Below are positions 1-9,157 of a DNA stretch of 64,000 nucleotides, piece after piece; the stretch's first letter is position 1, and every line of letters starts with the position of its first letter. Made by a program: the position numbers and the translations under genes. The DNA is from [Muricauda] lutisoli (nom. illeg.). Lineage in GTDB: Bacteria > Bacteroidota > Bacteroidia > Flavobacteriales > Flavobacteriaceae. The notes under the pieces are model-generated. The model was not told the DNA's origin. It made no database searches and saw nothing but the letters and a program-made list of their open reading frames with translations. The stretch covers positions 1,517,600 to 1,581,599 of the forward strand of contig NZ_JAFLND010000001.1 in the NCBI RefSeq assembly GCF_017313105.1, read 5' to 3'.

Positions 1-686
1 GAATCATCTCAACCATAAACGATCTATCAAAATGGTTGGCAGCAAATATCAATCAGGATAATGTACTATTGAACAAAGGTTCATGGTCCGACCTTCACAC
101 TGCAACAACCGCTCAGGACAAAAAGTACTATACGTACCAACGGAATGGCTATAGTTTGGGTTGGGACATTGCGGAATATCAAAACAACAAGATTTTGACC
201 CGATTTGGAGGATTGGCCGGCATTAGCTTTCATATCTCTTTTATGCCCGATAAAAAAGTAGGAATCATCGCCTTTTCAAATGATAACAGAGCATACCTAT
301 TGCCTCATTTGATGGCAAATTATGGCTATAATCTAATCAACAAGCAATCTGCGGACAGTATTCTGAATATTGAAAAAACAGGACTTGATAAAAGTTTTGA
401 AAGGGAGGATGACATCCAATATCCTAATGATTCAGAATTGCTTATCGCCAACAATGATAACGAAAGTATTGTCGGCACCTATAAAAGCACCACAAACTGG
501 CCCACCATTGAAATTTACAGGGAAGATGACCACTACATTTTTAATTGGGGGGTATTAAAGGGTAAAATATTCGGAAATGATAAGGGTGGTTACAGTAGCT
601 ATCTCGGGGTTTTATCAAGAAACTTTAAAATAAGCAACGACACGCTTAAAACAGGTTCCTTGGTATATGAAAAAGTGAAATCCTAG
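1..686 (+). CDS. Serine hydrolase, beta-lactamase family (5' end outside window)
   Basis: This is the C-terminal part of a beta-lactamase/penicillin-binding-protein-fold hydrolase. The reading frame is already open at base 3 and reads IISTINDLSKWLAANIN, the usual helix of this family after the active-site region. The gene therefore begins upstream, and the TTG at 36 is not a start. The segment YSLGWDI followed by RFGGLAGISFHISFMPDKKVGI matches the family's third active-site region, although the usual HGG is FGG here. The SxxK nucleophile motif lies outside the window. The last 90 residues form a short extra domain often found at the end of secreted members. A hairpin with a T-run follows the stop. 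Substrate cannot be stated. Confidence 0.8.
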   Translation, partial: IISTINDLSKWLAANINQDNVLLNKGSWSDLHTATTAQDKKYYTYQRNGYSLGWDIAEYQNNKILTRFGGLAGISFHISFMPDKKVGIIAFSNDNRAYLLPHLMANYGYNLINKQSADSILNIEKTGLDKSFEREDDIQYPNDSELLIANNDNESIVGTYKSTTNWPTIEIYREDDHYIFNWGVLKGKIFGNDKGGYSSYLGVLSRNFKISNDTLKTGSLVYEKVKS

Positions 687-717
687 AACTTACATTGGAA
701 CATACTTTTTAATAGAG

Positions 718-748
718 CACCCGACCATTATTGGTAGGGTGTTTTTTT
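718..748 (+). terminator. Rho-independent terminator after the serine hydrolase
   Basis: The arms CACCCGACC (718-726) and GGTAGGGTG (733-741) pair with one mismatch around a 6-nt loop. Seven T follow at 742-748. It begins 32 bp after the stop codon. Confidence 0.8.
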
Positions 749-818
749 GTTTGCTTAAACCTGATCAGCGTCCATATCCGAGATTTAAAAATGAACGTAT
801 CCTAAATGGGAGCTGGGT

Positions 819-1349
819 TCAAGACATCAACAAAGTCATCATTCGTTCAAATTTATCTTGATATTCAACAGCAAGTGTTTTTGTGTCTTTGGCGTACAAA
901 TCCTGTATAACAATAGGTACGCTATAAGGTAAAGTCCAAGCCCTCAGGGTATTGGCAACTACGCGCATATTATCCACGCCTGTTGAGGCATTTCCGCCGT
1001 AGGCCCAGCAAATCAAAGCTACTTTTATGTGACTCAGATAAGGTTCTTTCTCTCGAGCACTTACAATCAACCAATCCAAACAGTTTTTCATAGCGCCCGT
1101 CATTCCTCCATGGTACAGGGGACTGAACCATATATGTCTTTCACAACTGCGGAACAGCTCCACCATTTTTAATACCGATGGGGGAACGCCCTCGCTATCT
1201 TCAGAAAAAAAAGGAATGCTGTTTTCGGCCAAATTAAAAACCACTACTTCAACACCCATGCCTTGCAAGGTTGCTTTAAAATAATCAACGATGTGGTTGG
1301 CGGCATTGGATTTGGTAGAATTTGTTCCGTTAAAAACAAGTACTCTCAT
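819..1349 (-). CDS. NADPH-dependent FMN reductase family protein
   Basis: A 176-residue flavodoxin-fold oxidoreductase of the NADPH-dependent FMN reductase family. The N-terminal strand MRVLVFNGTNSTKSN is the phosphate-binding loop for FMN. The segment PLYHGGMTGAMKNCLDWL (about residues 78-95) is the family's diagnostic P-Y-x-G-x-x-x-x-x-K-N-x-x-D-W motif. There is no signal peptide, so it should act in the cytoplasm, reducing flavin or a small electron acceptor with NAD(P)H. It stands alone between the serine hydrolase and the superoxide dismutase genes, and I see no obvious partner. Substrate is unknown. Confidence 0.85.
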   Translation of the reverse strand: MRVLVFNGTNSTKSNAANHIVDYFKATLQGMGVEVVVFNLAENSIPFFSEDSEGVPPSVLKMVELFRSCERHIWFSPLYHGGMTGAMKNCLDWLIVSAREKEPYLSHIKVALICWAYGGNASTGVDNMRVVANTLRAWTLPYSVPIVIQDLYAKDTKTLAVEYQDKFERMMTLLMS

Positions 1350-1433
1350 GTTTCCTTTTCTTGAGGGGTTTTTATACCAGGTAAAAATACCATTGCCAAT
1401 TTGAAATTGGAAGCCTGTAAATTATGGAATAAT

Positions 1434-1473
1434 AATTAAAATTAAATCCAGGACAGCAATGGCCATCCTGGAT
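1434..1473 (-). terminator. Probable terminator after sodA
   Basis: Perfect 8-bp arms ATCCAGGA (1446-1453) and TCCTGGAT (1466-1473) flank a 12-nt loop, 21 bp beyond the sodA stop. On the minus strand the stem is followed by the T-rich stretch TTAATTTTAATTATT. The T-run is interrupted, so it may be a weak terminator. Confidence 0.5.
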
Positions 1474-1494
1474 CAGTTCTAGGTCTAATCATTA

Positions 1495-2103
1495 TTATGA
1501 TATGGCCGCTAGATAACGTTTTTCCACTTCTTTCCAATTCACAAGGTTCCAAAATGCATCGATATACTCCGGTCTCTTGTTTTGATAGTTCAAGTAATAT
1601 GCATGTTCCCAAACATCCAGGGCCAAAATTGGAGTTCCCTGGTCCGAAGCCGTATCCATTAATGGGTTATCCTGGTTTGGTGTAGAAGTAACTTTTAAGT
1701 TGCCGTGCGTATCAACAATCAACCAAGCCCAACCTGAACCAAAACGGGTCGCCGCAGCATTGGAGAAGCTTGTTTTAAGCTCATCCAAGGAACCAAATGT
1801 TTTATCTATTGCCTTGGACAAAGTGGCTGGCATTTCAGAACCGTTTGGTGTTAATATGGTCCAGAATAAACAGTGGTTATAGTGGCCTCCACCATTATTT
1901 CTAATCGCAGTGGACAGTTTTGATATTTTTCCAAAAAGGCTATTCAGGTCCGTGCCCTCAATACCTGACTCTTCCAAAGCAGCATTTAATTTGTTTACAT
2001 AACCTTGGTGATGCTTGGTATGGTGAATTTCCATGGTTTTGGCATCAATGTATGGTGCAAGTGCATCGTAACTATAAGGTAGCTCTGGTAATTTGTAACT
2101 CAT
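1495..2103 (-). CDS. sodA: Superoxide dismutase, Mn type
   Basis: A 202-residue Fe/Mn superoxide dismutase, which turns superoxide into oxygen and hydrogen peroxide. The start is the ATG at 2103 ([10 protein letters not shown]); the frame is open further upstream, but that part is not family-like and covers the regulatory region. Metal ligands are visible: H27, H77 (in GGGHYNH), D163 and H167 (in DVWEH). Gly in GGGHYNH together with Gln144 in PNQDNP is the pattern of Mn-type rather than Fe-type enzymes. No signal peptide is present, so the protein is cytoplasmic. It is transcribed divergently from a putative Fe-S regulator through a shared palindrome, suggesting redox-responsive control. Confidence 0.93.
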   Translation of the reverse strand: MSYKLPELPYSYDALAPYIDAKTMEIHHTKHHQGYVNKLNAALEESGIEGTDLNSLFGKISKLSTAIRNNGGGHYNHCLFWTILTPNGSEMPATLSKAIDKTFGSLDELKTSFSNAAATRFGSGWAWLIVDTHGNLKVTSTPNQDNPLMDTASDQGTPILALDVWEHAYYLNYQNKRPEYIDAFWNLVNWKEVEKRYLAAIS

Positions 2104-2142
2104 AATATGTAGTTTTGAATTAAATAACTTTTTAAAACAGTA

Positions 2143-2173
2143 CAAAGATATTACATTTGTATAATAAACCAAA
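2143..2173 (-). promoter_or_regulatory. sodA promoter, Bacteroidota type
   Basis: On the minus strand, TTTG (2173-2170) is followed by exactly 19 bp and then TATCTTTG (2150-2143), an exact match to the TTTG-N19-TAnnTTTG consensus. The ATG lies 39 bp downstream. The -33 element falls inside the spacer of the 2161-2192 palindrome. Confidence 0.75.
2152..2159 (+). promoter_or_regulatory. -7 box for the divergent regulator gene
   Basis: TACATTTG matches TAnnTTTG on the plus strand. The expected -33 position, 19 bp upstream (2129-2132), reads TTTT, one base from TTTG. Transcription would start about 25 bp before the ATG at 2191, inside the palindrome. Confidence 0.5.
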
Positions 2174-2192
2174 TATTTACTTTGTTTATTAT
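2161..2192. promoter_or_regulatory. Palindromic operator between sodA and its divergent regulator
   Basis: Perfect 9-bp inverted arms ATAATAAAC (2161-2169) and GTTTATTAT (2184-2192) flank a 14-bp spacer. The element covers the sodA -33 box, the likely transcription start of the regulator and the first two bases of its ATG. A dimeric winged-helix protein bound here would block both promoters. Confidence 0.6.
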
Positions 2193-2823
2193 GAATAATA
2201 GTATTCCAGAAAATGAACGGGCTATTTGGATTCTCAAAAACGAAGGTGAAAAAACCTTGAAAGAATTGGCTCAAACTTTGGGGGTAACCACGGAAGGGGC
2301 CAGATTTCAACTTTTAAAACTGTCCAATGATGGGTATGTTAAATCTGAAAGTAGGGCTAAGGGAAGGGGGCGCCCAAAACAAGTCTGGTCCTTGACCAAA
2401 AAAGGGCATTCCAAATTTCCAGATACCCATTCTGAACTGACACTGAGACTTATCAATAAAATAAAGGAGCATCTTGGAGAGGATACATTGACCGAGCTTA
2501 TAAGTTCCACGGGGCAGGACAATCAACAGCACTATCGCAATGCCATTCCTGAAGAAGCAACTTTGGAAGAAAAAGTTAAAAAATTGGCCGAGTTGCGTAA
2601 AGAAGAGGGGTATATGGCCACGTACGAACAACATGGGAATGGTGACTACCTTTTGATAGAAAACCATTGCCCTATTTGCGCTGCGGCCACCATATGTCAA
2701 GGATTTTGCGACACTGAACTCAATACATTTCAATCGGTATTGGGACCAAATACCAATGTAGAGCGTGTCGATCACATCTTGGCCGGTGCAAGACGCTGTG
2801 CTTATCTAATTCAAGAAAAGTAA
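2191..2823 (+). CDS. Winged-helix regulator with C-terminal Cys cluster (SufR-like)
   Basis: A 210-residue transcription factor. Residues 10-75 form a winged helix ([23 protein letters not shown], then the basic wing [10 protein letters not shown]). The C-terminal part carries C160, C163, C168, C172 and C203 in [15 protein letters not shown] and ARRCAYLI, the layout of SufR-type regulators that sense Fe-S cluster status. I chose the ATG at 2191 over the upstream TTG (2182), because the TTG lies inside the operator and adds only three residues. It is divergent from sodA and probably represses sodA and itself while its cluster is intact, but this is inference. Another Fe-S or metal ligand set is possible. 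Confidence 0.8.
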   Translation: MNNSIPENERAIWILKNEGEKTLKELAQTLGVTTEGARFQLLKLSNDGYVKSESRAKGRGRPKQVWSLTKKGHSKFPDTHSELTLRLINKIKEHLGEDTLTELISSTGQDNQQHYRNAIPEEATLEEKVKKLAELRKEEGYMATYEQHGNGDYLLIENHCPICAAATICQGFCDTELNTFQSVLGPNTNVERVDHILAGARRCAYLIQEK

Positions 2824-2858
2824 AAGGCCGAACAATACAAAATTGCCCAGCCTTTTAC
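2820..2858. terminator. Shared hairpin between convergent genes
   Basis: Perfect 9-bp arms GTAAAAGGC (2820-2828) and GCCTTTTAC (2850-2858) lie between the stop codons of the regulator and of yceI. The T-rich arm on each strand could serve both genes. The 21-nt loop is large. Confidence 0.5.
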
Positions 2859-2880
2859 ATTAGGGTTGATATACACTATA

Positions 2881-3444
2881 CTATTGCTGAGCCATCTCCA
2901 GGTTTACCGTAAACTCTACCTCATCCCCCAATGTGGGGGTATCGCCTCCTACCCCAAATTCCAAACGGTCTACAGTTCCCGTCAATTTTAATCCGGCTTT
3001 TAACTTTTGACTACGCTGATCGGTGATAACACCATTCACTTTCCCATCCAAAGTGACCGACTTGGTAACCCCGTGCATGCTAAGGTCACCTGTCAAGGTA
3101 AAGGTCTTATCCCCTGTTTTTTCGAAGCTTGTACTTTTAAAGGTTATCGAAGGGTACTTCTCTGCATCGAAAAAGTCGGGGCTTTTTAAATGGTTGTCCC
3201 TGTTTTCATTATCGGTATCAATACTTGCCACTTTGATATCTACATCAAAAGAAGCATTATCAAAATCATCTTCCGCGGTGGCGGTAATATCAAATTCCCC
3301 GAAACTTCCCTCCACTTCAGAAATCATTAAGTGGGTAATACTGAATCCGACCTTGGAATGTGCATTGTCCGATTTCCAAGTGGATTGTGCTTGAATTGTG
3401 GTCCCTGCAAGAACCATTACTAGAAAAAATGACAGTTTTCTCAT
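2881..3444 (-). CDS. YceI family protein, exported
   Basis: A 187-residue YceI-domain protein, a lipocalin-like barrel that binds polyisoprenoid-type lipids in the periplasm. A Sec signal peptide (MRKLSFFLVMVLAGTTIQAQ) is followed by the family pattern: WKSDNAHSKVGFSITHLMISEVEGSF near the start, DNHLKSPDFFDAEKYPSITFKS in the middle, and LTGDLSMHGVTKSVTL. Length is normal. It lies 50 bp after the large GH78 gene on the same strand, so it may be the last gene of that transcript. I see no functional link to sugar use, and it may simply be a neighbour. Confidence 0.9.
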   Translation of the reverse strand: MRKLSFFLVMVLAGTTIQAQSTWKSDNAHSKVGFSITHLMISEVEGSFGEFDITATAEDDFDNASFDVDIKVASIDTDNENRDNHLKSPDFFDAEKYPSITFKSTSFEKTGDKTFTLTGDLSMHGVTKSVTLDGKVNGVITDQRSQKLKAGLKLTGTVDRLEFGVGGDTPTLGDEVEFTVNLEMAQQ

Positions 3445-3494
3445 ACGTTGTGATTGTTTAAATGTGATTGTATAGGTTTTATTTAAATTCTTTT

Positions 3495-6400
3495 TTACTC
3501 AACTTTTACTGTATTATCAGCAAGTGTGAAATTGAAGGTTCCAGAGCTTAATTCGTATACTCCTACCTCGATTCCATTACGTACCTCTGTTCCCGTGTAC
3601 GTTACTCCTTCTATCGCCTCAAAGGAATCGTTATCCCCTCCCATTGGCAAATACAGGGTGGCGCTGGTATTAGCGGGAACCGTGGTTTTGTAAGAGGTCA
3701 TATTCCCTTCTCCATCGGATGTCCAACTACTGTGAATGATTCCATAATTGGATTCGTAACTACCCGATAGGGATTCAAACTTACCTGCCACCTGTGGCTG
3801 CAACACAAAGTGTTTGTATCCAGCTTCTCCCGATTCATGGTCCGTTGTAATACCCAATTGAAACTCATACATCCATTGACCAACAGCACCAAGTGCAAAG
3901 TGGTTAAAGGAATTCATTCTGTTTTCGTTATTCCCCTTAAATGCTGCCGTAAATCCATTCCAGCGTTCCCAAATGGAAGTAGCCCCTTTGGTAACAGGAT
4001 AAAGCCAAGAGGTATAATCCGTACTTGAGAATAATTTATAAGCTTCATCGACCTTACCTCCCCTGCTTAAGGAGGGCAGGATATTCGGTGTTCCCGAAAA
4101 ACCTGTGGTTATGGTGTAGGGCAAGAAATCCTCGGTAACCTGTTCGCTATTCATTCCAAAACCGCCCAATGGTCCTTCTCTCATCGGATATTCCACTCGG
4201 GTACCATCTGCATTTGTATTACTGGAAGATGGCATCGATACCAGTTCCGCCAAATAAGCTTCTGCTTTGGGTCTGTTTTCTTCATTGAACACATTAAAGT
4301 TAAGTGGGGTTGCATAGGATGTTTGTGAATGTACAATAAGGCCATTAAGGTTCCTTGTCCTTCCCGACTCGGGATCGACAAAAAATTTGTTCCATTCATC
4401 CTTCGCCTTACTGTGTCTATCTCTTAGTTCATTTGCGTAGGCGGTTTCGCCAATGGCATCGGCCATAATCGCTGTAACCTCCATCATATAAATATAAATG
4501 GCATTGTTCACTAATTCTGGCGGCGTATTGTTATCCATGGCCAACCAATCGGCAAGCCCATCTGTTTTGGAGGACAAATAGGTATACTCTTCGTTAAAAT
4601 CATAATGGTCCATGCCATCCAACCATAGGCGCATGGTTTCCATATTCTCTTCGATAACCTTGGTATCGCCATACTGAACATACAACTGCCATGGCACCAT
4701 ACATACTGCCGCGGCCCAAGTTGTTCCATTGGCAAAGCTGGTATCGTCCTTCATATTGTACGTAGGCACCGTACTGCCTATACCTCCCGGAGCTTCTGTT
4801 TCACTACCTACACCTTGGTCATCGCGCAAAGCGACCATCCATTGTCTAAAAAAATTGTAAGTGTCCGAATTATAGGTACCTGTTCTTGTATAAGCTTGGG
4901 CATCTCCTGTCCACCCCATACGCTCGTTACGTTGTGGGCAATCGGTAGGGAGCGTAAAGAAATTCCCCAATTGACTGCGCTGTATGTTTTTGAAAAGTTG
5001 ATTGGCCAATTCCCCTGTTTCTTTGTCCGTAGTGGCCGCAACATAGGTTCCTGTGGGCAATTCGTCAGAAGAAAGCGATAAACCAATTACGTTTTCCAAA
5101 GGCAAAGCACCGGTATGATCGGGCAATGTAATTTGAATGTACTGATATCCCCTAAAAGTTGTTTTTGGCTGAATAACGGTCTGTGCTCCATCCTTGGCAA
5201 CATAAAAATCGGTTGCCATAGCAGCTCTGTAATTCTCGGTAAGTATTCTTCCCGCAATACCTTTTCCATTCTCGTAACCATACATGTCGATGTATTGGGG
5301 TTCATCACCATCCAAACCTGGATAAACCTGTTCTCCATATCTTAAAATAACGGTGTCCCCCTTTTTCAGCCATCCTTCAGGCACAGTAATTGAAGGCACC
5401 CCGACCATGTTTACCCCCATATTATAGGTATACGTTTTTTCGTCTGTGCTATGAACTTCCATGAGCTCCTTGGCCTGCAAGCGTTCCACTACGCGAACGG
5501 GTCGATCGTACCGGGAAACGATTTCAAAATCTATCCATTCACGAGGTTCAACCACTTCAGCATGGGCCCAACCATCGGCTTCGTAAGCCGTGGTGGTCCA
5601 ACCATTGGCATTACCATCAACAGCGATACGTTCTTCCTTGAGGGCATTATAGCGTTCCCCTTGGAAAAAACTTCCATACTCTACGGGGCCCTCGGTAAAT
5701 ATTTTCCAAGAGTCCGTGTTGGTGACCACGGTCTGTTCGGTTCCGTCAGCATACGTAATGACCAACTTGGCCAACAATGCCTCCGTATCTCCAAAAAAGT
5801 TAAAGTTGGAAGGGGTATACGTCATGTATCCCGTATACCATCCAGGAAAAATCAACGCACCAATGACATTCTCACCCTGATTCATCTGTTCGGTTACATC
5901 ATAGGCATAGTAACCCAAGGTTTCACGGAATTGCGTGGCCCCTGGCGCAAACCAATCCTCCCCTATCCTATCGCCATTTATGTAGACCTCGTTGGAACCC
6001 ATGGAGGTCGCATATAGTTTTGCCTTGGCAATAGCTTTATTTCCGGTATTGAACTCTGAACGGAGCATGGTCGCCGACCCATGACTAGGGTCTGCATATT
6101 GAATCAAGGTTTGGTCCGAATCATTGGTTACTTCTATATTACCTTCTTGATTGACGGAAACACCTTCAAACCCTTCAAATATGGAATAAGTTGCCCCTAC
6201 ATCCTTTCCAAAAACCGTATTGTTGTTCGGGTCGCTTTTCCCAGCGTTCAAAATTTTATAATCCTTAAAAACAACCCTACTCCCTGGCTCCGCACCAAAG
6301 CCAACGGAATTAATATGTGGATAGGTGAGAAAATTACCTCCACCACTGGAACCTGTTACCGAAAAACCAACCTCCCTAAATTGAGGGGGTACAGGGTTAT

Positions 6401-7259
6401 TGGGATCTTCAGGCTCCAACTGCAGCATTTCTCCATTGATCTTAATGACAATGTTGCTCGCATTCACCTCTATTTTGAGGGTGTTTTTTTCATTCTTGTT
6501 GCGTGATGTGATCAACTCATTGATATTGGTCTGAGGATAATTTTCTTTGGAAATCACCATATAAGGGATTTCCTCAGAATCGTTTACATCAAAGCCGACA
6601 CGATAAATTTTCAAAGCTGCTCCGGAAGCACTTCCCACCCCGGAAACATCCAGTTCCACTCTAAGATAGTTTTCTCCTTCAACATTATTGATATTCTGAA
6701 ATTTATCGTTAAACCTATAGTCGTTGGCACCGATGATCAACGATGCCGTGTTTCCTTCCAAGATCTGAACATCGGTTTCAACATCAAAAAGCAATGCCGA
6801 TGTCGCGTCCAATGTCAAGGTGTTGGTTCCAATAAATTGGGCACCATCCCAGGCAGACAAACTAGGGATCATTAAGCCTGTCTCAAAACCGGATGTCTGT
6901 GTATAGGTTTTTCCTTCCACATCCCAAACGGTCAAATTCCAGGTGTACGCGGTTTCGGGTTCCAAAGCATCTCCTTCGTACGCAACATTGTTGGATATAC
7001 CACTCTCTACCCTTCCGCTGTCCCAAACTGGGCTTCCATCAGACTTCATCACCTTTATTTGATAGGCTTGTTGTTCCTGTCCGACAACATCCGATTTCAT
7101 TTGCCAACCGAACAATGGGTTTTCATCTTCTACTGCCAAAGGTTTTTCTGCATAGGATATCCGTAGATTTTGTATTTCGGTACTTGGGGAACCGCAGGAA
7201 ATAACCATAAGAAAGCTACCCCAGATTAGGGCAGCAATTGTTTTCGGGAATGATTTCAT
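3495..7259 (-). CDS. GH78 alpha-L-rhamnosidase, large lipoprotein
   Basis: A 1254-residue family GH78 enzyme that removes terminal alpha-L-rhamnose. A lipoprotein signal ends at C22 (MVISC). An N-terminal fibronectin-like domain (25-130) comes next, then a beta-sandwich insertion (about 130-370), then the Bac_rhamnosid_N domain (about 400-560, AKAKLYATSMGSNEVYING). The (alpha/alpha)6 catalytic domain has TDCPQRNERMGWTGDAQ near 770, GLADWLAMDN near 900 and TSIWERWNGF near 1093, and a C-terminal beta-sandwich closes the protein. The acidic E of NER and the E of WERW are kept; the Asp usually before ER is Asn. It is probably surface-attached and co-transcribed with the esterase gene 27 bp upstream. 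Confidence 0.92.
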   Translation of the reverse strand: MKSFPKTIAALIWGSFLMVISCGSPSTEIQNLRISYAEKPLAVEDENPLFGWQMKSDVVGQEQQAYQIKVMKSDGSPVWDSGRVESGISNNVAYEGDALEPETAYTWNLTVWDVEGKTYTQTSGFETGLMIPSLSAWDGAQFIGTNTLTLDATSALLFDVETDVQILEGNTASLIIGANDYRFNDKFQNINNVEGENYLRVELDVSGVGSASGAALKIYRVGFDVNDSEEIPYMVISKENYPQTNINELITSRNKNEKNTLKIEVNASNIVIKINGEMLQLEPEDPNNPVPPQFREVGFSVTGSSGGGNFLTYPHINSVGFGAEPGSRVVFKDYKILNAGKSDPNNNTVFGKDVGATYSIFEGFEGVSVNQEGNIEVTNDSDQTLIQYADPSHGSATMLRSEFNTGNKAIAKAKLYATSMGSNEVYINGDRIGEDWFAPGATQFRETLGYYAYDVTEQMNQGENVIGALIFPGWYTGYMTYTPSNFNFFGDTEALLAKLVITYADGTEQTVVTNTDSWKIFTEGPVEYGSFFQGERYNALKEERIAVDGNANGWTTTAYEADGWAHAEVVEPREWIDFEIVSRYDRPVRVVERLQAKELMEVHSTDEKTYTYNMGVNMVGVPSITVPEGWLKKGDTVILRYGEQVYPGLDGDEPQYIDMYGYENGKGIAGRILTENYRAAMATDFYVAKDGAQTVIQPKTTFRGYQYIQITLPDHTGALPLENVIGLSLSSDELPTGTYVAATTDKETGELANQLFKNIQRSQLGNFFTLPTDCPQRNERMGWTGDAQAYTRTGTYNSDTYNFFRQWMVALRDDQGVGSETEAPGGIGSTVPTYNMKDDTSFANGTTWAAAVCMVPWQLYVQYGDTKVIEENMETMRLWLDGMDHYDFNEEYTYLSSKTDGLADWLAMDNNTPPELVNNAIYIYMMEVTAIMADAIGETAYANELRDRHSKAKDEWNKFFVDPESGRTRNLNGLIVHSQTSYATPLNFNVFNEENRPKAEAYLAELVSMPSSSNTNADGTRVEYPMREGPLGGFGMNSEQVTEDFLPYTITTGFSGTPNILPSLSRGGKVDEAYKLFSSTDYTSWLYPVTKGATSIWERWNGFTAAFKGNNENRMNSFNHFALGAVGQWMYEFQLGITTDHESGEAGYKHFVLQPQVAGKFESLSGSYESNYGIIHSSWTSDGEGNMTSYKTTVPANTSATLYLPMGGDNDSFEAIEGVTYTGTEVRNGIEVGVYELSSGTFNFTLADNTVKVE

Positions 7260-7286
7260 TGTTTACTTTTTAAATGTGCTGTTTAT

Positions 7287-8903
7287 TTAACGTTCGGCCA
7301 TCAAAGCCAAAAATTCTTTATCATGTTGTGGTTTTACCTCACAGGTGTTATCAAAGAACATGGTAGGCGTATTCTCCGTGTTGTATTGAGGCCATTGTGG
7401 CATGCCATCGTGATCAGGGTTTCCTGTTTTGGCAAAACTGATCCAGGCGCTGCTCATTTTATCGGCAAGCATATGAGCCTCCGATCCGCCACCTGTCATC
7501 TGTCTGGCTCTTTCTACATTATCAAATACAAATGGGAGTTCCATGCAATGTAGGGCCTTGTATTTCCCATCAAAAACAGGGGACTGCCACGTGAACATGT
7601 ACATGTAAACGGGTGCGCCATCCGCCAATTGTGACTTTTTATTGGCTTGGTACACTGCTCCTGGCCTAAAGGTGGCATCAATGTCCATTAAATCGGATGG
7701 TCTTGTGTCGTTTGGATAGGCTTTTTTTACAGCGGTTACATAATGATCCGCCTTATCCTTATAAGTTTCCTTGATATGCGCCATCACCTCATCTTCGGAT
7801 GCATTGAAAAAACGGCCGTTCCTAAAAGGGGTGAATTCATTTTTGGTGGTACCCACCATTAAGGGGATGTCCTTGGAAAGTTGAAACGCTTCGTCCGAAA
7901 ATAAGTCGTGGGGAAGGACATTGCCATCCATACTTGGCCCCCAGCTTAGACCGAATCCTACCGGTGCGTTGCCTTCTTCTCTCATTTTTTCGGCCACTAC
8001 TTCCAGAGCTGCCAATCCTGCCTTGCTCAATTCATCAAAAGGAACAGTTTGCAGACTATCTACTTGGTCTTCGGACAACGAAAGTTGGTTCAACACCTCA
8101 GCTGCAATCGCTCTAGTGGTTTCTTTTTTGGACAAGCTTCCCCTGAACGAACCACTTTGATTGATGGCTTTGTGGAATAATCCTTTTGCCCGTGGCATGG
8201 CCATTAAGGTGTTTACTTTGGCTCCTCCACCGGATTGACCAAAAATGGTCACATTGTTGGGGTCTCCGCCAAAATTGGCAATATTGGCTTTTACCCAATC
8301 CAATGCAGCAACAATATCCAACATACTATTGTTGGCAGTTTCTTTGTATTTATCACCATAAGCCGATAGATCCAAAAAGCCCAGGATATTTAATCGATGA
8401 TTGATGGAAACTACTACCACATCCCCTTTATTACTGAGGTTTTCACCATGGTAAGATGGCAATTCTTGGCTGGAACCTGCGGTAAAGCCTCCCCCATGAA
8501 TCCAAAAAAGGACAGGTCTTTTTTTATCATCGTCAATGCTAGGGGTCCATACATTCAGCCTCAAACAATCTTCACTGGTATAGCCCCAATCATGATCAAA
8601 AACGAACTCTGATTCATCTTGGACTTGAGTGGTCGGTGTCATCAACGGTGCTACCGGACCGTACATGGTAGAACTTCTTATTCCCTCCCACGGCTCCACT
8701 TTTTTAGCTGGCATAAAACGATCTGCCGTTGCATAGGGTATGCCCTTATAGGTATATATTCCGTTTTGGATAAACCCACGGACTTTTCCCGATTCGGTAT
8801 CGGTAACGGCCACATCCGCTCCTGTAACAACTTCACTTTGTGAGTGTAAAGAACTTGTTCCTACAACAATTAGGAACAAAAAAAGTGCTTTTTTCAATTT
8901 CAT
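7287..8903 (-). CDS. Type-B carboxylesterase, Sec-exported
   Basis: A 538-residue alpha/beta hydrolase of the carboxylesterase type-B family. A Sec signal (MKLKKALFLFLIVVGTSSLHSQ) precedes the fold. The oxyanion loop FWIHGGGF, nucleophile S224 in GQSGGGAK (the common form is GESAGG), acid E in TTKNEFTPF and His in ALHCMELPFVF form a complete triad. It probably removes acyl groups from a rhamnose-containing substrate before the GH78 enzyme encoded 27 bp downstream acts. The 16-bp repeat element at 9041-9056 lies 137 bp upstream of the ATG. A paralogue at 13338 uses a Tat signal instead. The true substrate is unknown. Confidence 0.9.
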   Translation of the reverse strand: MKLKKALFLFLIVVGTSSLHSQSEVVTGADVAVTDTESGKVRGFIQNGIYTYKGIPYATADRFMPAKKVEPWEGIRSSTMYGPVAPLMTPTTQVQDESEFVFDHDWGYTSEDCLRLNVWTPSIDDDKKRPVLFWIHGGGFTAGSSQELPSYHGENLSNKGDVVVVSINHRLNILGFLDLSAYGDKYKETANNSMLDIVAALDWVKANIANFGGDPNNVTIFGQSGGGAKVNTLMAMPRAKGLFHKAINQSGSFRGSLSKKETTRAIAAEVLNQLSLSEDQVDSLQTVPFDELSKAGLAALEVVAEKMREEGNAPVGFGLSWGPSMDGNVLPHDLFSDEAFQLSKDIPLMVGTTKNEFTPFRNGRFFNASEDEVMAHIKETYKDKADHYVTAVKKAYPNDTRPSDLMDIDATFRPGAVYQANKKSQLADGAPVYMYMFTWQSPVFDGKYKALHCMELPFVFDNVERARQMTGGGSEAHMLADKMSSAWISFAKTGNPDHDGMPQWPQYNTENTPTMFFDNTCEVKPQHDKEFLALMAER

Positions 8904-9040
8904 GTTAGTTTGTTTAGTTAGTGTTTTTATTGGTTAGAATCTACATTATTTTTTTATGATTCCAGAATAATCGGTTAAAGGTGCCAAGTTTTTCATTTCA
9001 CATATTCCAATCAATAATAAGATATAACAGCTGAATAACT

Positions 9041-9056
9041 GTTCTTGTCTGTTCTG
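9041..9056 (-). promoter_or_regulatory. Candidate GntR-type operator upstream of the esterase gene
   Basis: The minus strand reads CAGAACAGACAAGAAC, fitting NNNAACAGNNNAGAAC shared with sites at 23319 and 24432. GAATAAC (9034-9040) and GTTATTC (9068-9074) flank it as inverted arms. A TATCTTAT stretch (-7-like) starts 16 bp past the element. Its distance to the ATG (137 bp) equals that at susC. Confidence 0.5.
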
Positions 9057-9118
9057 CCAAAAACCTGTTATTCGTTACTTTCGTTGTTCCAAAGATTGAA
9101 TCATGCCCGTATTTTTCC

Positions 9119-9157
9119 AAAAAGTAAAGCTCCCGAAATTGATATCTCGAGAGCTTT
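9119..9157 (-). terminator. Terminator after the nitroreductase gene
   Basis: The arms 9126-9136 and 9147-9157 (AAAGCTCCCGA with TCGAGAGCTTT, one mismatch) are followed on the minus strand by a five-T run (9123-9119). It lies 26 bp beyond the stop at 9184. Confidence 0.65.

Noticed and set aside
2314-2775. 153-codon open frame on the minus strand
   Set aside because: Antisense to the Fe-S-type regulator gene, whose domains are clear on the plus strand.
5451-6017. 188-codon open frame on the plus strand
   Set aside because: It lies fully antisense to the GH78 gene, and its translation shows no domain or signal; a mirror of the real gene's codon use.
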